Origin: CAVZQN01 sp963837395
Lineage (GTDB): Bacteria > Acidobacteriota > HRBIN11 > JAKEFK01
Length of the DNA stretch: 64,000 bases
Assembly: GCA_963837395.1 (NCBI GenBank)
Contig: CAWINI010000004.1
Span: forward strand, 1,364,001-1,428,000
Direction of reading: 5' to 3'
The notes beneath the pieces were generated by a model, which was not told the DNA's origin, ran no database searches, and saw only the letters and a list, made by a program, of their open reading frames with translations. The translations under genes and the position numbers were made by a program. Positions within the stretch are counted from its first letter, which is position 1, and each line of letters starts with the position of its first letter. Below are positions 33,429 through 42,753 of the stretch, piece by piece.

Positions 33429-34574
33429 TTAAAAAGATCCTTCGTGTAATTTCGGGACCTTCGTAGTTGATCTAAACTCCGCCGGCGAGCCGCCAGCGCT
33501 AAAAACTGCATTCTTTCCTGAATATTTTACACGGTACATAGCGTGATCTGCTTTTTGTATCAATTCTGTAGCAGTTTCACTATGCTCCGGAAAAACGGCG
33601 ACTCCAAAACTGGCAGACAAATGAATTTCCTTTTGGAGCGCAGTTTGAAAATCATAATTCTGAATGGCAAGCCGAATCTTTTCAGCTACTCCCATCGATT
33701 CGGTCTCTCCAGCCGCAGGTAACATTACAACGAATTCATCTCCTCCGTATCTCGCAACACGATCACGCTTACGAACTGCCTGTGCGATGATCTTACCAAT
33801 TTCTACAAGGGTACGGCCACCTACTAGATGCCCATAACGATCATTCACCGTTTTAAATCCATCCAGGTCCAAAAAAATAATGCTGAACGGTTTCATCAAC
33901 TTCTTATATCGTTGAATGGAATTACCGATCCACTGAAAAACATAACGGCTGTTAAACAAGCGTGTAAGATCATCACTGAGAGTCAACGCTTGAGCTTCAC
34001 GAAACAATAAAGCATTGTGGAATGATACTGAAATTGGTCCTAACAGTGTAGATAGCGTTTTAAGATCGGATTTGGTAAAACGAAAATTCTTCGATTTTTT
34101 ATTGATCAGCTCAACAACTCCTAAAATACGATTTCTGCTGATCAGAGGAGCACATAGAATAGAACGTGTTATGAAATTTGTTTTGTTATCAAAGTTCCTA
34201 TTGAAGCGACGGTCGTTTTGTACAGAATTAACCAGCAATGGTTTTCGGTGTTGAGCAACCCAACCTGCAATACCTTCTCCCACTTTCAAGCGTGCCCGAA
34301 CAAATGCATTAGCAACTTGTCCGCGTGCTCTTTCAAATTCCAATTCCCCACCTTCCGGTGTTAGAACCAGAATCGACCACGCTTCGCATGGAATTAACTG
34401 TTGAATATTGTCCATTATGATCCGCATCACACTGGACGGATCCAGTTTATCATTCGCAGTTTTTATGATCCGAAGCAGGATGTGATACTTTTCTGATTCA
34501 CTGAGCTTGCCTTTTTTGTCGACACCCTTTTTCTCAGATCTGCCAGCGGCAGGCAATTCCACTTGCTTCATCAT
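33429..34574 (-). CDS. GAF-GGDEF diguanylate cyclase
   Basis: A 381-residue signalling protein. Residues about 35-185 are a GAF sensor (IIKTANDKLDPSSVMRIIM, WSILVLTPEGGELEF, VGEGIAGWVAQHRKPLLV, VVELINKK), with no membrane segment. A GGDEF domain follows (LTLSDDLTRLFNSRYV, LDLDGFKTVNDRYGHLVGG and the active-site YGGDEF). It should make cyclic di-GMP, unless the GTP site is impaired. GGDEF is intact; there is no clear I-site RxxD five residues upstream (it reads VRKRDRVARYGGDEF, with RKRD as a possible match). Upstream in the operon are the FecR-like and S41 genes; mreB follows. The C-terminal residues after KNAVFSAGG lie near the edge of a repeat. Confidence 0.92.
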   Translation of the reverse strand: MMKQVELPAAGRSEKKGVDKKGKLSESEKYHILLRIIKTANDKLDPSSVMRIIMDNIQQLIPCEAWSILVLTPEGGELEFERARGQVANAFVRARLKVGEGIAGWVAQHRKPLLVNSVQNDRRFNRNFDNKTNFITRSILCAPLISRNRILGVVELINKKSKNFRFTKSDLKTLSTLLGPISVSFHNALLFREAQALTLSDDLTRLFNSRYVFQWIGNSIQRYKKLMKPFSIIFLDLDGFKTVNDRYGHLVGGRTLVEIGKIIAQAVRKRDRVARYGGDEFVVMLPAAGETESMGVAEKIRLAIQNYDFQTALQKEIHLSASFGVAVFPEHSETATELIQKADHAMYRVKYSGKNAVFSAGGSPAEFRSTTKVPKLHEGSF

Positions 34575-34642
34575 TCTCCAGCTTTATTTATGGAAGGCCT
34601 TAGTATCCCCCTAAAACCGCTCGGCTGTATTCCCTTATCAAA

Positions 34643-35884
34643 CTATTGATAATCTACCTTCTTCGATACCGTGTTTTTGTTGCCAGCAGGATCCTCCGCT
34701 ACAAACACTAAATTATTTTCACCGGTTTGCTGCAAGTTATATGTATACACGAATGATCCATCTTCTTTCACATCGACAATCTCACCATTCAAAGTAAGGA
34801 ATGCATCCGGTTCGGTCGTACCTTCTACTTGAACAAACGGAAAGAACGGATGCATGTACGTAATTTTTAATGCTGGAGGCGTCTTATCCATGCTGCGAAC
34901 CGCTTGCGATGCAACAGGCGATTGCACAACAAATTGATGTGCAACACTCCACGGACTCTTATTGCCGGGTTTATCAATGCTTCTCACACGCCAGAAGTAC
35001 TGCTTTTTATTGCTCTTTGGAATTTTTATTGAAATCGCACTCTTCGTAAGGTTGGCATTTTCGGCGGAGAGTTTTCCAAACAAAGGATGCTCCGAAATTT
35101 GAACGTGATATCGCGCGGCGTTAGAAACATCACGCCATTTGAGTTCAATCGTTAAACCTTGATCACTTAGGAAATCGAAAATCTGACCGTTTTGAGGTGA
35201 AAGCAAAGGAGGTGTAAAAGGCAATTTAATCTTGCTGGTAACAAAATCTTTATCAACCTTAATTTGTTCTAGTTCACTCAATTGAGTTGTTTCTCCGCGA
35301 GTTGTTGTAACTTCACCAAATCCTTTATTGATTGTTCCCGAATGCTCACCAGTTTGATCATCAGCCCGAACACTACCTGTGGATCCTGGAGCTAATTTGA
35401 ATCGCGAAATCTTGGATGTTGATAACGTTGGAGCCGAAGCAGAACGCTCTGCATTTATATCACTTTCACCAACTTCAATAACCATCAACGGGGATTCTTC
35501 TTTCTGACTGGCCCCCATTTGTTTGCTGATAACTACGATTGAATCAGATTGGACGGTAATTTCGGTGCCATCCTCAAACTTAATTTTTGCTAACGAATCC
35601 GGTGCGGTGCGGATTCTATCGCCAACTTGAAGATCCATTTTGAAACTGGCAGGATTCCAAACAAATTCATCTTTGGGCTTGACTTCAACTTTCCCTTCGT
35701 AATCGATAAAACGTGCAGTACTTTCCGCGAGTGTAGGCGCATCGTTTTGATTGGTATCGACTGGATTTCTAAGCCAGAACCAATAAATTGAAGCACAAAT
35801 GCCGGCAATAAACAGTACGATTACAACTTTGATAGTTCGAACGGAGATGGTCTGCCATTCGATTTCAAAATTCGATCGGGCCAT
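34643..35884 (-). CDS. FecR-domain protein with Ig-like repeats
   Basis: A 413-residue protein with one N-terminal membrane segment (VVIVLFIAGICASIYWFWL). The FecR-like domain (GDRIRTAPDSLAKIKFEDGTEITVQSDS region) spans about 80-130. Residues about 230-320 carry a fibronectin-type domain (LTIELKWRDVSNAARYHVQIS, KKQYFWRVRSIDKPGNKSPWS). The C-terminus is a bacterial Ig-like fold (VEGTTEPDAFLTLNGEIVDV, DGSFVYTYNLQQ). These are likely extracytoplasmic and may mediate scaffolding or carbohydrate contacts. No FecI-type sigma gene is adjacent, so the usual FecIR regulation is not indicated. It begins 1 bp after the S41 stop. Confidence 0.85.
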   Translation of the reverse strand: MARSNFEIEWQTISVRTIKVVIVLFIAGICASIYWFWLRNPVDTNQNDAPTLAESTARFIDYEGKVEVKPKDEFVWNPASFKMDLQVGDRIRTAPDSLAKIKFEDGTEITVQSDSIVVISKQMGASQKEESPLMVIEVGESDINAERSASAPTLSTSKISRFKLAPGSTGSVRADDQTGEHSGTINKGFGEVTTTRGETTQLSELEQIKVDKDFVTSKIKLPFTPPLLSPQNGQIFDFLSDQGLTIELKWRDVSNAARYHVQISEHPLFGKLSAENANLTKSAISIKIPKSNKKQYFWRVRSIDKPGNKSPWSVAHQFVVQSPVASQAVRSMDKTPPALKITYMHPFFPFVQVEGTTEPDAFLTLNGEIVDVKEDGSFVYTYNLQQTGENNLVFVAEDPAGNKNTVSKKVDYQ

Positions 35885-35885
35885 C

Positions 35886-37514
35886 TTATTTTTTTGAATT
35901 TAACGCCGCACTGGCTAGCTTCTCTTTCCTTGACTTCAGGAGCGCTTCCGCTTTTGGCAATAGTTCTAATGCCTTCAGAATCTGAGGATCCTGATCAGAT
36001 GCGACTTTATAACCCTCTTCTGAGCCCCAAATAGCCCCAAATACTTCCTGACGGATTTGAGCTTTTATCTGAGGAGTATTGTCCACTAAATCTTTGTCAG
36101 TAAAACTAATTTTGCTTTTTTCTAAAAACGTTTTGAAATCGTCCATGATTTCATCGTTCACTTTAAAATTTCTATCAATGACATGGAGAGTTGCATGCGG
36201 TTCATTGGAAGCATCGACAGCTTGAACTTTGCGTTCATCTGATGCTGAAAATCTTTTTGCGAAGTTGAAGAAAATGTATTCGCTATTCAACAGATCCATG
36301 AATTTCGTTTGCTGAACCGAATCCACTTTCACATCGGGAGTAATCCCACCACCACCATATACTTCGCGGCCAGTTGTGGTGTACGCTTTTTCGCGATGTG
36401 ACTGATCTTCATCAACACCGATATCGGTGTAGTAATAGTCATACATCGAACGCGAATAATCACGCTGAATCAATCGTCCGCTCGGTGTGTAATAACGCGC
36501 GGTCGTAAGTGCCAGCGCAGTATTCGCGCTTAAGCGATACAAACTTTGCACCAGGCCTTTTCCCCAGGTTGTCGTGCCAACGATAATTCCGCGATCATGA
36601 TCCTGAATTGCTCCTGCAACAATTTCAGATGCGCTCGCGCTGCTGCGATTCACCAATACAACCAGAGGCATATCCTCATAGTCATTCGTTTCCGGGCACT
36701 TATAAACTGTGTTCGCTTCACTAATTCGACCCTTGGTCGAAACTACAACTGCCCCTTTCTCCAAAAATTCATCTGATACTTTGATTGCTTGATCAAGAAG
36801 TCCGCCTGTATTAAAACGCAGATCAACAATCAAAAATTTCATTCCGTCTTCTTTTAGTTTGTGCAATGCTGCGTCAAGCTCGCGCGTAGTTGTTTCAGTG
36901 AAATTTTTGATCCGCACATATCCCGTACCCGGCCGGATCATGAATGAGTAGCTGATCGAATTTACAGGAATTTCATCACGCACCAGAGTGAAATGCATCG
37001 GATCAGGAAATCCTTCACGTTCTACTGTAATAGTAACTTTCGTTCCTTTCGGACCTCTCAGTTTCTTCAACAACAAATTTGTTGGTTTCCCTTTAGTCGG
37101 TTCACCTTCAATTTCTGAAATCACATCACCCGCACGTAATCCTGCTTTATATGCAGGTGTTCCTTCAATTGGTGAAATCACTGTCAAGATTCCGTTGATA
37201 CTTTGAATCGTAATTCCGAGTCCGTAAAAAGAACCATGCTGTTCTTCTTGCAGAGAGGCATATGCTTCTTCATCTAAGAAATTAGAATGCGGATCAAGTG
37301 AATGGAGCAGACTATTAATGCCGCCGGAGATTACTTTGGGCGAAGGAATTCGTTCAACATAGTTGCTCTCAATGGTGTCAAGAACAGCGGTAAAATCTTT
37401 CATTTGATCCTGCCGATCCTGTTCATTTGTTAAAACTTTGCTGGCAACCATGCCGCCGATTGTCGAACTGATCAGCACAATGAAAACGCTGACAACAAAA
37501 AGCTTATGCCTCAT
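35886..37514 (-). CDS. S41-family C-terminal processing peptidase (CtpA-like)
   Basis: A 542-residue carboxyl-terminal protease. After a signal/anchor (VVSVFIVLISSTIGGMVAS) comes the S41 prefix domain, a PDZ domain near 85-165 (GSFYGLGITIQ, YKAGLRAGDVISEIEGEP), and the catalytic core. The Ser-Lys dyad is seen as SSASASEIVAGAIQDH and, 25 residues later, TTWGKGLVQS. The C-terminal 130 residues are an added domain. CtpA-like enzymes trim periplasmic proteins and some PG hydrolase regulators, consistent with placement upstream of the elongation genes. AGGAG about ten bases upstream supports ATG 37514. This gene is the first in the minus-strand transcription unit to mreB. Confidence 0.93.
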   Translation of the reverse strand: MRHKLFVVSVFIVLISSTIGGMVASKVLTNEQDRQDQMKDFTAVLDTIESNYVERIPSPKVISGGINSLLHSLDPHSNFLDEEAYASLQEEQHGSFYGLGITIQSINGILTVISPIEGTPAYKAGLRAGDVISEIEGEPTKGKPTNLLLKKLRGPKGTKVTITVEREGFPDPMHFTLVRDEIPVNSISYSFMIRPGTGYVRIKNFTETTTRELDAALHKLKEDGMKFLIVDLRFNTGGLLDQAIKVSDEFLEKGAVVVSTKGRISEANTVYKCPETNDYEDMPLVVLVNRSSASASEIVAGAIQDHDRGIIVGTTTWGKGLVQSLYRLSANTALALTTARYYTPSGRLIQRDYSRSMYDYYYTDIGVDEDQSHREKAYTTTGREVYGGGGITPDVKVDSVQQTKFMDLLNSEYIFFNFAKRFSASDERKVQAVDASNEPHATLHVIDRNFKVNDEIMDDFKTFLEKSKISFTDKDLVDNTPQIKAQIRQEVFGAIWGSEEGYKVASDQDPQILKALELLPKAEALLKSRKEKLASAALNSKK

Positions 37515-37633
37515 AAAAATATGACTCCTTCGACCATGAAAGATCTATGCTAAATATAACCAGTACGGGCACTTAAATCTACTCGATTGTAACAAACCCC
37601 TCACCCTTTTGTCGAATCCGGATTAAGGGCCGC

Positions 37634-37660
37634 CATTCCGCAATCCGCATTCCGCATTAG
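37634..37660. repeat. Short period-7 array (CATTCCG)
   Basis: Units CATTCCG, CAATCCG, CATTCCG, CATTAGG run in register. On the other strand these read ATGCGGA-type, similar to the longer array at 6604-6709. Located in the divergent space between the S41 gene and the ABC transporter genes. Confidence 0.6.
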
Positions 37661-37702
37661 GAATACTGTGAGCGCAAATCGACGATCGTACACTACGACA
37701 TC

Positions 37703-37732
37703 TTGACGTAGAACGAGTGATGTCCCTATAAT
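37703..37732 (+). promoter_or_regulatory. Sigma-70-type promoter for the ABC transporter operon
   Basis: TTGACG (37703-37708), an 18-base spacer and a perfect TATAAT (37727-37732) lie 52 bases before the first gene's ATG. The predicted leader of about 45 bases has no Shine-Dalgarno sequence. Good agreement with consensus, but transcription is not shown. Confidence 0.65.
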
Positions 37733-37784
37733 TAGCCGTTTGCGATTCGTCTAATTCCTCAGAATCGCAGTCTTATTCATTCAT

Positions 37785-38738
37785 ATGATAGAGGCAATTA
37801 ATCTCACAAAAGTTTACGATAATACGCCGGCTTTGACTGATGTTAGTTTTACGGTTGAAAAAGGCGAAATCCTCGGTTTTCTTGGACCTAACGGTGCAGG
37901 CAAAACCACAACTATGCGGATCTTGACCGGCTTTCTGCCACCCACATCGGGCACGGCAAAGGTAGCTGGATTTGATGTGCTGGATCAATCCAAAGAAGTG
38001 CGTAAGCGCATTGGATACATGCCTGAAAATCCGCCTGTATACGGCGATATGACCGTATCTTCTTTTTTGCGTTTTATATCCCGCATCAAAGGTGTACCTC
38101 CTTCAAAAGAAAAAGAAAGAGTTGACGCCGTAGTACACAAATGTTCATTGGAATCCGTTTATAAAAGATTAATCGGCCATCTTTCTCGTGGTTACAGACA
38201 AAGAGTTGGACTCGCTCAAGCTCTAATTCACGATCCGGAAGTATTAATCCTGGATGAACCCACTATCGGGCTGGATCCTGCCCAAATTATTGAAATCCGT
38301 CAGCTGATCAAAGGTCTGGCCGGCAATCACACGGTTATTCTCAGCAGTCATATACTTCCCGAAGTTGAACAAACGTGTGCCAGAGTTGTCATCATCAACA
38401 AAGGCAAAATCATTGCGATTGATTCTCCGGAAAAACTATCGATGTCGCTGCGCGGAGCAAATCTATCTACAATTCGCGTAAGACGACCCTCGCCGGAATT
38501 AGAAAACAAATTAAAGACTTTGCAGGGAGTGGTTGATTTTAAAATAGAAGAAGACGGAACATACGTCATAGAAACGGGGAAGGACGTTGATATTCGCGAA
38601 GAAATTGCGGAACTCGTAGTCGGTCGCAAGGCCGGCCTTCTAGAACTGCGGCCAGTTGCATTTACATTGGAAGATGTATTTGTACAACTAACAACTGCCG
38701 AGCAAAGCACCTCCGCACCAACAGAAAAAACAACATAA
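37785..38738 (+). CDS. ABC transporter ATPase, GldA-like
   Basis: A 317-residue ATP-binding subunit. Walker A is GPNGAGKTT near 37, the Q-loop MPENPPVYGD region near 88, signature LSRGYRQRVGLAQAL near 134, and Walker B ILDEPTIGLDPAQ near 155. The final 90 residues (VVDFKIEEDGTYVIETGKD) form the extra domain seen in gliding-type and NatA-like ATPases. It is the first gene of a four-gene operon with a GldF-like permease, a GldG-like auxiliary protein and a DUF4340 protein, a set known from the gliding export system and present in many non-gliding bacteria. The exported substrate is unknown. Promoter at 37703-37732; no ribosome binding site is evident. Confidence 0.92.
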   Translation: MIEAINLTKVYDNTPALTDVSFTVEKGEILGFLGPNGAGKTTTMRILTGFLPPTSGTAKVAGFDVLDQSKEVRKRIGYMPENPPVYGDMTVSSFLRFISRIKGVPPSKEKERVDAVVHKCSLESVYKRLIGHLSRGYRQRVGLAQALIHDPEVLILDEPTIGLDPAQIIEIRQLIKGLAGNHTVILSSHILPEVEQTCARVVIINKGKIIAIDSPEKLSMSLRGANLSTIRVRRPSPELENKLKTLQGVVDFKIEEDGTYVIETGKDVDIREEIAELVVGRKAGLLELRPVAFTLEDVFVQLTTAEQSTSAPTEKTT

Positions 38739-38781
38739 CATTCCATCGTAAATTTCAATCGAAAATGTTTGTGGTGAAGAT

Positions 38782-39546
38782 ATGAAAACTATTTTAGCAA
38801 TCACACGAAAGGAACTAGAACAGTATTTTGCATCACCGATTGCTTATATTGTGGTCGCTTTGTTGATGATCATTCTTGGAATTTTTTTCTACATCTATCT
38901 GACGCTCTACATGCAACAGGTAGCTCAATCAGCACAAATGGGCGGAGAAGGTGTTGATCTTTCGCAGAACATCATGCGGCCTTTCTTCGCCAATGCGGCG
39001 TTCTTTTTCTTAATTATTTTTCCAATGCTTACGATGAAATTATTTGCAGAAGAAAAAAAGCTGGGCACATATGAATTGCTGATGACTTCTCCGATCTCAA
39101 TTACTCAATTGGTGGTTGGCAAATTTCTTGGCGTTCTTACGCTGATGCTTGCAATTCTGGTTTTGTTACTGATTTATCCGGCAACACTGTATGTTTTTGG
39201 CGGACGTCCTGATGTTGGGCCGATCCTGACAGGCTTCCTTGGACTCTTTTTGTTGGGCGCAGCATTTGTGGCAATTGGATTATTCACTTCATCAGTCACA
39301 GATAGTCAAATCGTTGCCGCAGTATTGTCGTTTGTATTTTTGATTCTGTTTTGGATCATTAATTGGATTTCACGCAGCGAAGCATGGTATGGAAAAGTGC
39401 TGCAATATATTTCGATCTATCAAAGATTTGATGATTTTACGAAAGGAATCATGAATCTCAATGATGTCTTTTATTACGTCTCATTTGCGTTTGTCTCGTT
39501 GTTCGTTACGGGAATCGTGTTGCAATCTCAGCGGTGGAAGTCATAA
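38782..39546 (+). CDS. ABC-2 type permease, GldF-like
   Basis: A 254-residue membrane subunit with about six hydrophobic segments. The N-terminus MKTILAITRKELEQYFASPIAYIV and the following segments (YLTLYMQQVAQ, FFFLIIFPMLTMKLFAEEKK) are highly characteristic of GldF-like permeases (ABC-2 fold). Partner of the ATPase 43 bp upstream. The stop is 2 bp before the start of the GldG-like gene. Substrate not known. Confidence 0.92.
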   Translation: MKTILAITRKELEQYFASPIAYIVVALLMIILGIFFYIYLTLYMQQVAQSAQMGGEGVDLSQNIMRPFFANAAFFFLIIFPMLTMKLFAEEKKLGTYELLMTSPISITQLVVGKFLGVLTLMLAILVLLLIYPATLYVFGGRPDVGPILTGFLGLFLLGAAFVAIGLFTSSVTDSQIVAAVLSFVFLILFWIINWISRSEAWYGKVLQYISIYQRFDDFTKGIMNLNDVFYYVSFAFVSLFVTGIVLQSQRWKS

Positions 39547-39548
39547 CG

Positions 39549-41087
39549 ATGGAAAAGTTTAAGAAAATTAGTTTTATTCTTGCGGCGTTGTTTATTCTGT
39601 CAGCGCTTTTCATCAAGTTGCAAAAGCCGGAATTGCAGAAATATGCAAACTACGCGGTAATTGCGGGTATTGTTTTTTTCCTGATATCACTGTGGTTTGA
39701 ACGGAAAGAGCTAAAAACGTTTTTTACTGCACGATCAACACGCTACGGTTTGAATTCGCTTGTGATGGTCCTTTTAGTTCTGGCAATGGTAGTTCTGGCA
39801 AATTGGTTGATCAACAGGCATCCATATCGTTACGACACAACCAAGAATCAGCAATTCAGTCTATCTCCGATGACTAAAAATGCTCTGAAGAACTTAAAAC
39901 AAACTGTGAAAATTACAGCCTTCTTTACTGAAGGTCAGGAAGAGGGACTCAGAACGCGGATGAAGGATCTGCTTGATAACTATCAAATAGAAACCAAAAA
40001 GCTTGAAATAAAGATGCTGGATCCATTGAAGAATCAGCAGCTTCTTCAGCAATACAATGTTGATACAAACGGCACGACAGTATTCGAATCCGGTCAGCAA
40101 AAAACCACCATCAATACCAGCACTGAAGAAGATATAACGAATGCAATTTTAAAGGTCACATCCAGCAAACAGGTAGCTGTCTATTTCATGACTGGTCACG
40201 GTGAACCTTCGATTAGTGGAAATGACGAACGTGGTTTAAGCACGGTTGTGGATCAGTTAAAGAAAACAAATTATCAGGTAAATGAGCTTAAAGATTTTGC
40301 CGCAAAGCCAAACGTGCCTGCTGATTGTACTGTGCTGGTGATTGCAGGCCCAACTGTGGCACTACTTGATCATGAAGTGAAAGGTATAACCGATTATCTT
40401 GCTGCAGGCGGTCGGGCTTTGATTCTGGATGATCCATCGGCAGATAATTCTCTTTCAAAGATACTATCCACTTATAAAGTCACCGCGCGCGATGACATCG
40501 CAGTTGATAGCCAGTACTTTTTCCCGCTCGGAGATGTTGCAGTACCTCTGGTCTCGGCTCTTCCAGGGACTCCTGTAACAAAAGAATTTAATTACCAGAT
40601 GTTTTTTGCACTGGCAAGAAGTCTTGACTATAAACCTGGTGAAAATAACAAAGAAACATTCACGCCATTCGCGCAAACTTCGCAATACAGCTGGGGAGAA
40701 ACCGACAAACAACATGCCAATTTTGATGAAGGCAAAGACATAAAAGGACCGCTTACTGTTGGTCTTCTGGTTTCACTTCCTCTTGAAAATAAAAATGACA
40801 AAAATAAGCGTTCGCCTGAAATGCGAATGGTTGTTTTTGGTGATGTGACTTTCGCTGAGAATAATTTCGCCAGAATTCCCGGCAACAATCGCATTTTCCA
40901 AAATTCTGTAGCCTGGCTGACTGAACAAGAAAATCTGATCCAACTTCCACCACGAAATGATAAAAACGACATGATGATGTTGAACAGTACGCAACTAAAC
41001 TACGCTGGAGTTCTGCTGGTTTTGATCATTCCAATCCTGATTATCGGTGCAGGCATCATGATTTGGATCAAACGCAAGAGATTATAA
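39549..41087 (+). CDS. GldG-family ABC auxiliary protein
   Basis: A 512-residue auxiliary component of the ABC-2 transporter. Two N-terminal membrane segments (ISFILAALFILSALFI, YGLNSLVMVLLVLAMVVLANWLI) lead to an extracytoplasmic domain: NLKQTVKITAFFTEGQEE and TSSKQVAVYFMTGHGEPSI, the ABC_transp_aux signature, then DCTVLVIAGPT and a C-terminal anchor LLVLIIPILIIGAGIMIWI. I chose ATG 39549 (MEKFKKISF); an in-frame GTG 39534 lies in the upstream gene's end. The protein may capture or recognise the substrate, but its function is not experimentally clear. Confidence 0.9.
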   Translation: MEKFKKISFILAALFILSALFIKLQKPELQKYANYAVIAGIVFFLISLWFERKELKTFFTARSTRYGLNSLVMVLLVLAMVVLANWLINRHPYRYDTTKNQQFSLSPMTKNALKNLKQTVKITAFFTEGQEEGLRTRMKDLLDNYQIETKKLEIKMLDPLKNQQLLQQYNVDTNGTTVFESGQQKTTINTSTEEDITNAILKVTSSKQVAVYFMTGHGEPSISGNDERGLSTVVDQLKKTNYQVNELKDFAAKPNVPADCTVLVIAGPTVALLDHEVKGITDYLAAGGRALILDDPSADNSLSKILSTYKVTARDDIAVDSQYFFPLGDVAVPLVSALPGTPVTKEFNYQMFFALARSLDYKPGENNKETFTPFAQTSQYSWGETDKQHANFDEGKDIKGPLTVGLLVSLPLENKNDKNKRSPEMRMVVFGDVTFAENNFARIPGNNRIFQNSVAWLTEQENLIQLPPRNDKNDMMMLNSTQLNYAGVLLVLIIPILIIGAGIMIWIKRKRL

Positions 41088-41107
41088 ATGAAAGTTTGTG
41101 CCCGTGA

Positions 41108-41196
41108 GAAATGCGGAGGAGCAGAGGTGCTGAGGAGCGGAGGAGATAATTTGGAAGCATCTCCTGCACCCCTGCCCCTCTGCTCCTCTGCATTTC
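41108..41196. repeat. Inverted repeat of AGGAG/GCAGAGG units
   Basis: Arms 41108-41127 (GAAATGCGGAGGAGCAGAGG) and 41177-41196 pair at 19 of 20 positions; pairing continues inward imperfectly for about 15 bases. The spacer holds units such as TGAGGAGCGGAGGAGA. Fills most of the gap between the GldG-like and DUF4340 genes and ends 20 bp before the latter's start. Confidence 0.8.
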
Positions 41197-41215
41197 AATC
41201 AATTGGAATTCCGCT

Positions 41216-42598
41216 ATGAGTTTTCGCACTACTATTGTGCTCGCAGTCATTGTTCTGATACTGGCTGGCGTTGCTTATTGGGATACGCAACGTTCGGAGA
41301 AAAAGAAAGTTCAAGAAGAAAAGCAAAAGACTTTACTTGAGCTGAAGAAGGACGACATTACTCAAATCCAGATTAATCGCGCGAAAGATTCCGTTCAGCT
41401 AGCTACATCGGGTAAAGATCGCTGGGAAATTACTTCTCCGATTAAAACTCGTGCAGACGAAGCGACTGTTGGAAGAATCACATCTGCTTTCGAAAAGCTT
41501 CAGTATAAAGATATTGTTGATGAACAAGGAAAGAACTTAAAGGAATATCAACTCGATAACCCTGAAGCTACCTTCAACATTACGCTGAAACAAGGCAAAA
41601 AATATACGGTTCAGGTCGGCGCGCGGAATCCAGTGTTGAACATAAATTATGTTCGCGTTCAAAACGATCCCCGTGTGTATTCGGTTGAAGGCGAAATTGG
41701 AAATGTAGGTACGATTTCCTTAATGGATCTTCGCGATAAAAAGCTGACAGATTTCAATAGTGAAAAAGCAGAATCTGTTCGTGTTACTACGCCGCAAGCA
41801 AATGTACTTTTTCAAAAAGAGTCAGGCTCATGGAAAATGAAAGAGCCGATTAACTCCCCTGCTTCTGATTCTGAAGTCAGCTCATTACTATCATCACTTG
41901 AATTCTTGCGTGCGACTCAGTTTATGGACGCACCTGAATATACACAAACTGCAAGCCTCGAAAAAATTGGATTCGATAAACCATCCGGGTCAGTGGAAAT
42001 CACTTTAGAAAAAGGTTTAAAACAAGAAATTGATTTCGGAAACAAAGTGGGTGAACAAATTTATGTACGCGTAGAAGGAAATCCTTCACTGGCAATGGTT
42101 TCTGATTCATTTTCCACCTTCTTCAATAAGAAAGTAGATGATTGGCGCGAGAAAAAGTTAGTTGTGTTCAATCGTTTTGATGTAGAAAACGTGCGTATTA
42201 AACAAAAGAGTGTCCAATACGATTTTGCTAAAGGAAAAGAAGATAGCTGGACAATGAATTCACCGGAAAAAGGACCGGTGGATTCTGAAAAAGTTCAGGG
42301 AGTCCTTGAAAAGTTAGAGCTTGCTGAGATCGAAAAATTTGGCGATGAAAAATCTTTTACCGGTGATCCTGTATTAGAAATAGATCTTTCTTCCAAAGAT
42401 TGGCAGGGGGCTCAATCTGTCCGACATCTTGCATTTGGCCCCGTCTCAGGCGAACAAGAACCGGTGAAAAATGACGCTTATAATACGATCGTGTTCGTGA
42501 AAGGATCTACATCGAAAGAGATTCAGGATGCACTTGCAGGAATTAAACCTAAGACTACGCCAACAGCGCAGACCAAACCAGCCGCACCCAAGAAGTAG
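41216..42598 (+). CDS. DUF4340-domain protein
   Basis: A 460-residue protein with an N-terminal membrane anchor (IVLAVIVLILAGVAYWD) and repeated beta-rich segments containing DDITQIQINRAKDSVQL, WEITSPIKTRADEATVG, and later KMKEPINSPASDSEVSSLLSSLEFL. This repeat is the DUF4340 pattern, and genes of this family commonly follow GldG-type genes. Two to three copies of the domain can be seen. A C-terminal tail (PTAQTKPAAPKK) is low complexity. It probably works in the periplasm with the transporter. ATG 41216 has no evident Shine-Dalgarno sequence and lies beside an inverted repeat. Confidence 0.85.
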   Translation: MSFRTTIVLAVIVLILAGVAYWDTQRSEKKKVQEEKQKTLLELKKDDITQIQINRAKDSVQLATSGKDRWEITSPIKTRADEATVGRITSAFEKLQYKDIVDEQGKNLKEYQLDNPEATFNITLKQGKKYTVQVGARNPVLNINYVRVQNDPRVYSVEGEIGNVGTISLMDLRDKKLTDFNSEKAESVRVTTPQANVLFQKESGSWKMKEPINSPASDSEVSSLLSSLEFLRATQFMDAPEYTQTASLEKIGFDKPSGSVEITLEKGLKQEIDFGNKVGEQIYVRVEGNPSLAMVSDSFSTFFNKKVDDWREKKLVVFNRFDVENVRIKQKSVQYDFAKGKEDSWTMNSPEKGPVDSEKVQGVLEKLELAEIEKFGDEKSFTGDPVLEIDLSSKDWQGAQSVRHLAFGPVSGEQEPVKNDAYNTIVFVKGSTSKEIQDALAGIKPKTTPTAQTKPAAPKK

Positions 42599-42622
42599 TA
42601 AACTATATTAGTAGTTAACACT

Positions 42623-42712
42623 TTTTTTCACCACGAGGACACAAGGGCACAAGGTTTCACTAAATTTAAAAAATTGTGAACTTAGTGCCATCGTGTCCTT
42701 GTGGTGAAAAAA
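42623..42712. repeat. CACCACGAGGACAC-type inverted repeat
   Basis: Arms 42623-42650 and 42685-42712 are 28 bases each and complementary at 25 positions, including runs of T and A at the outer edges and CACCAC near them. Spacer 34 bases. Lies between the DUF4340 and hemX-like genes. The A-run/T-run edges could allow intrinsic termination in either direction. Confidence 0.8.
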
Positions 42713-42753
42713 ATTAGTATCACTGCTCACTTCCGCAGAGGTTCTAGGGCATT

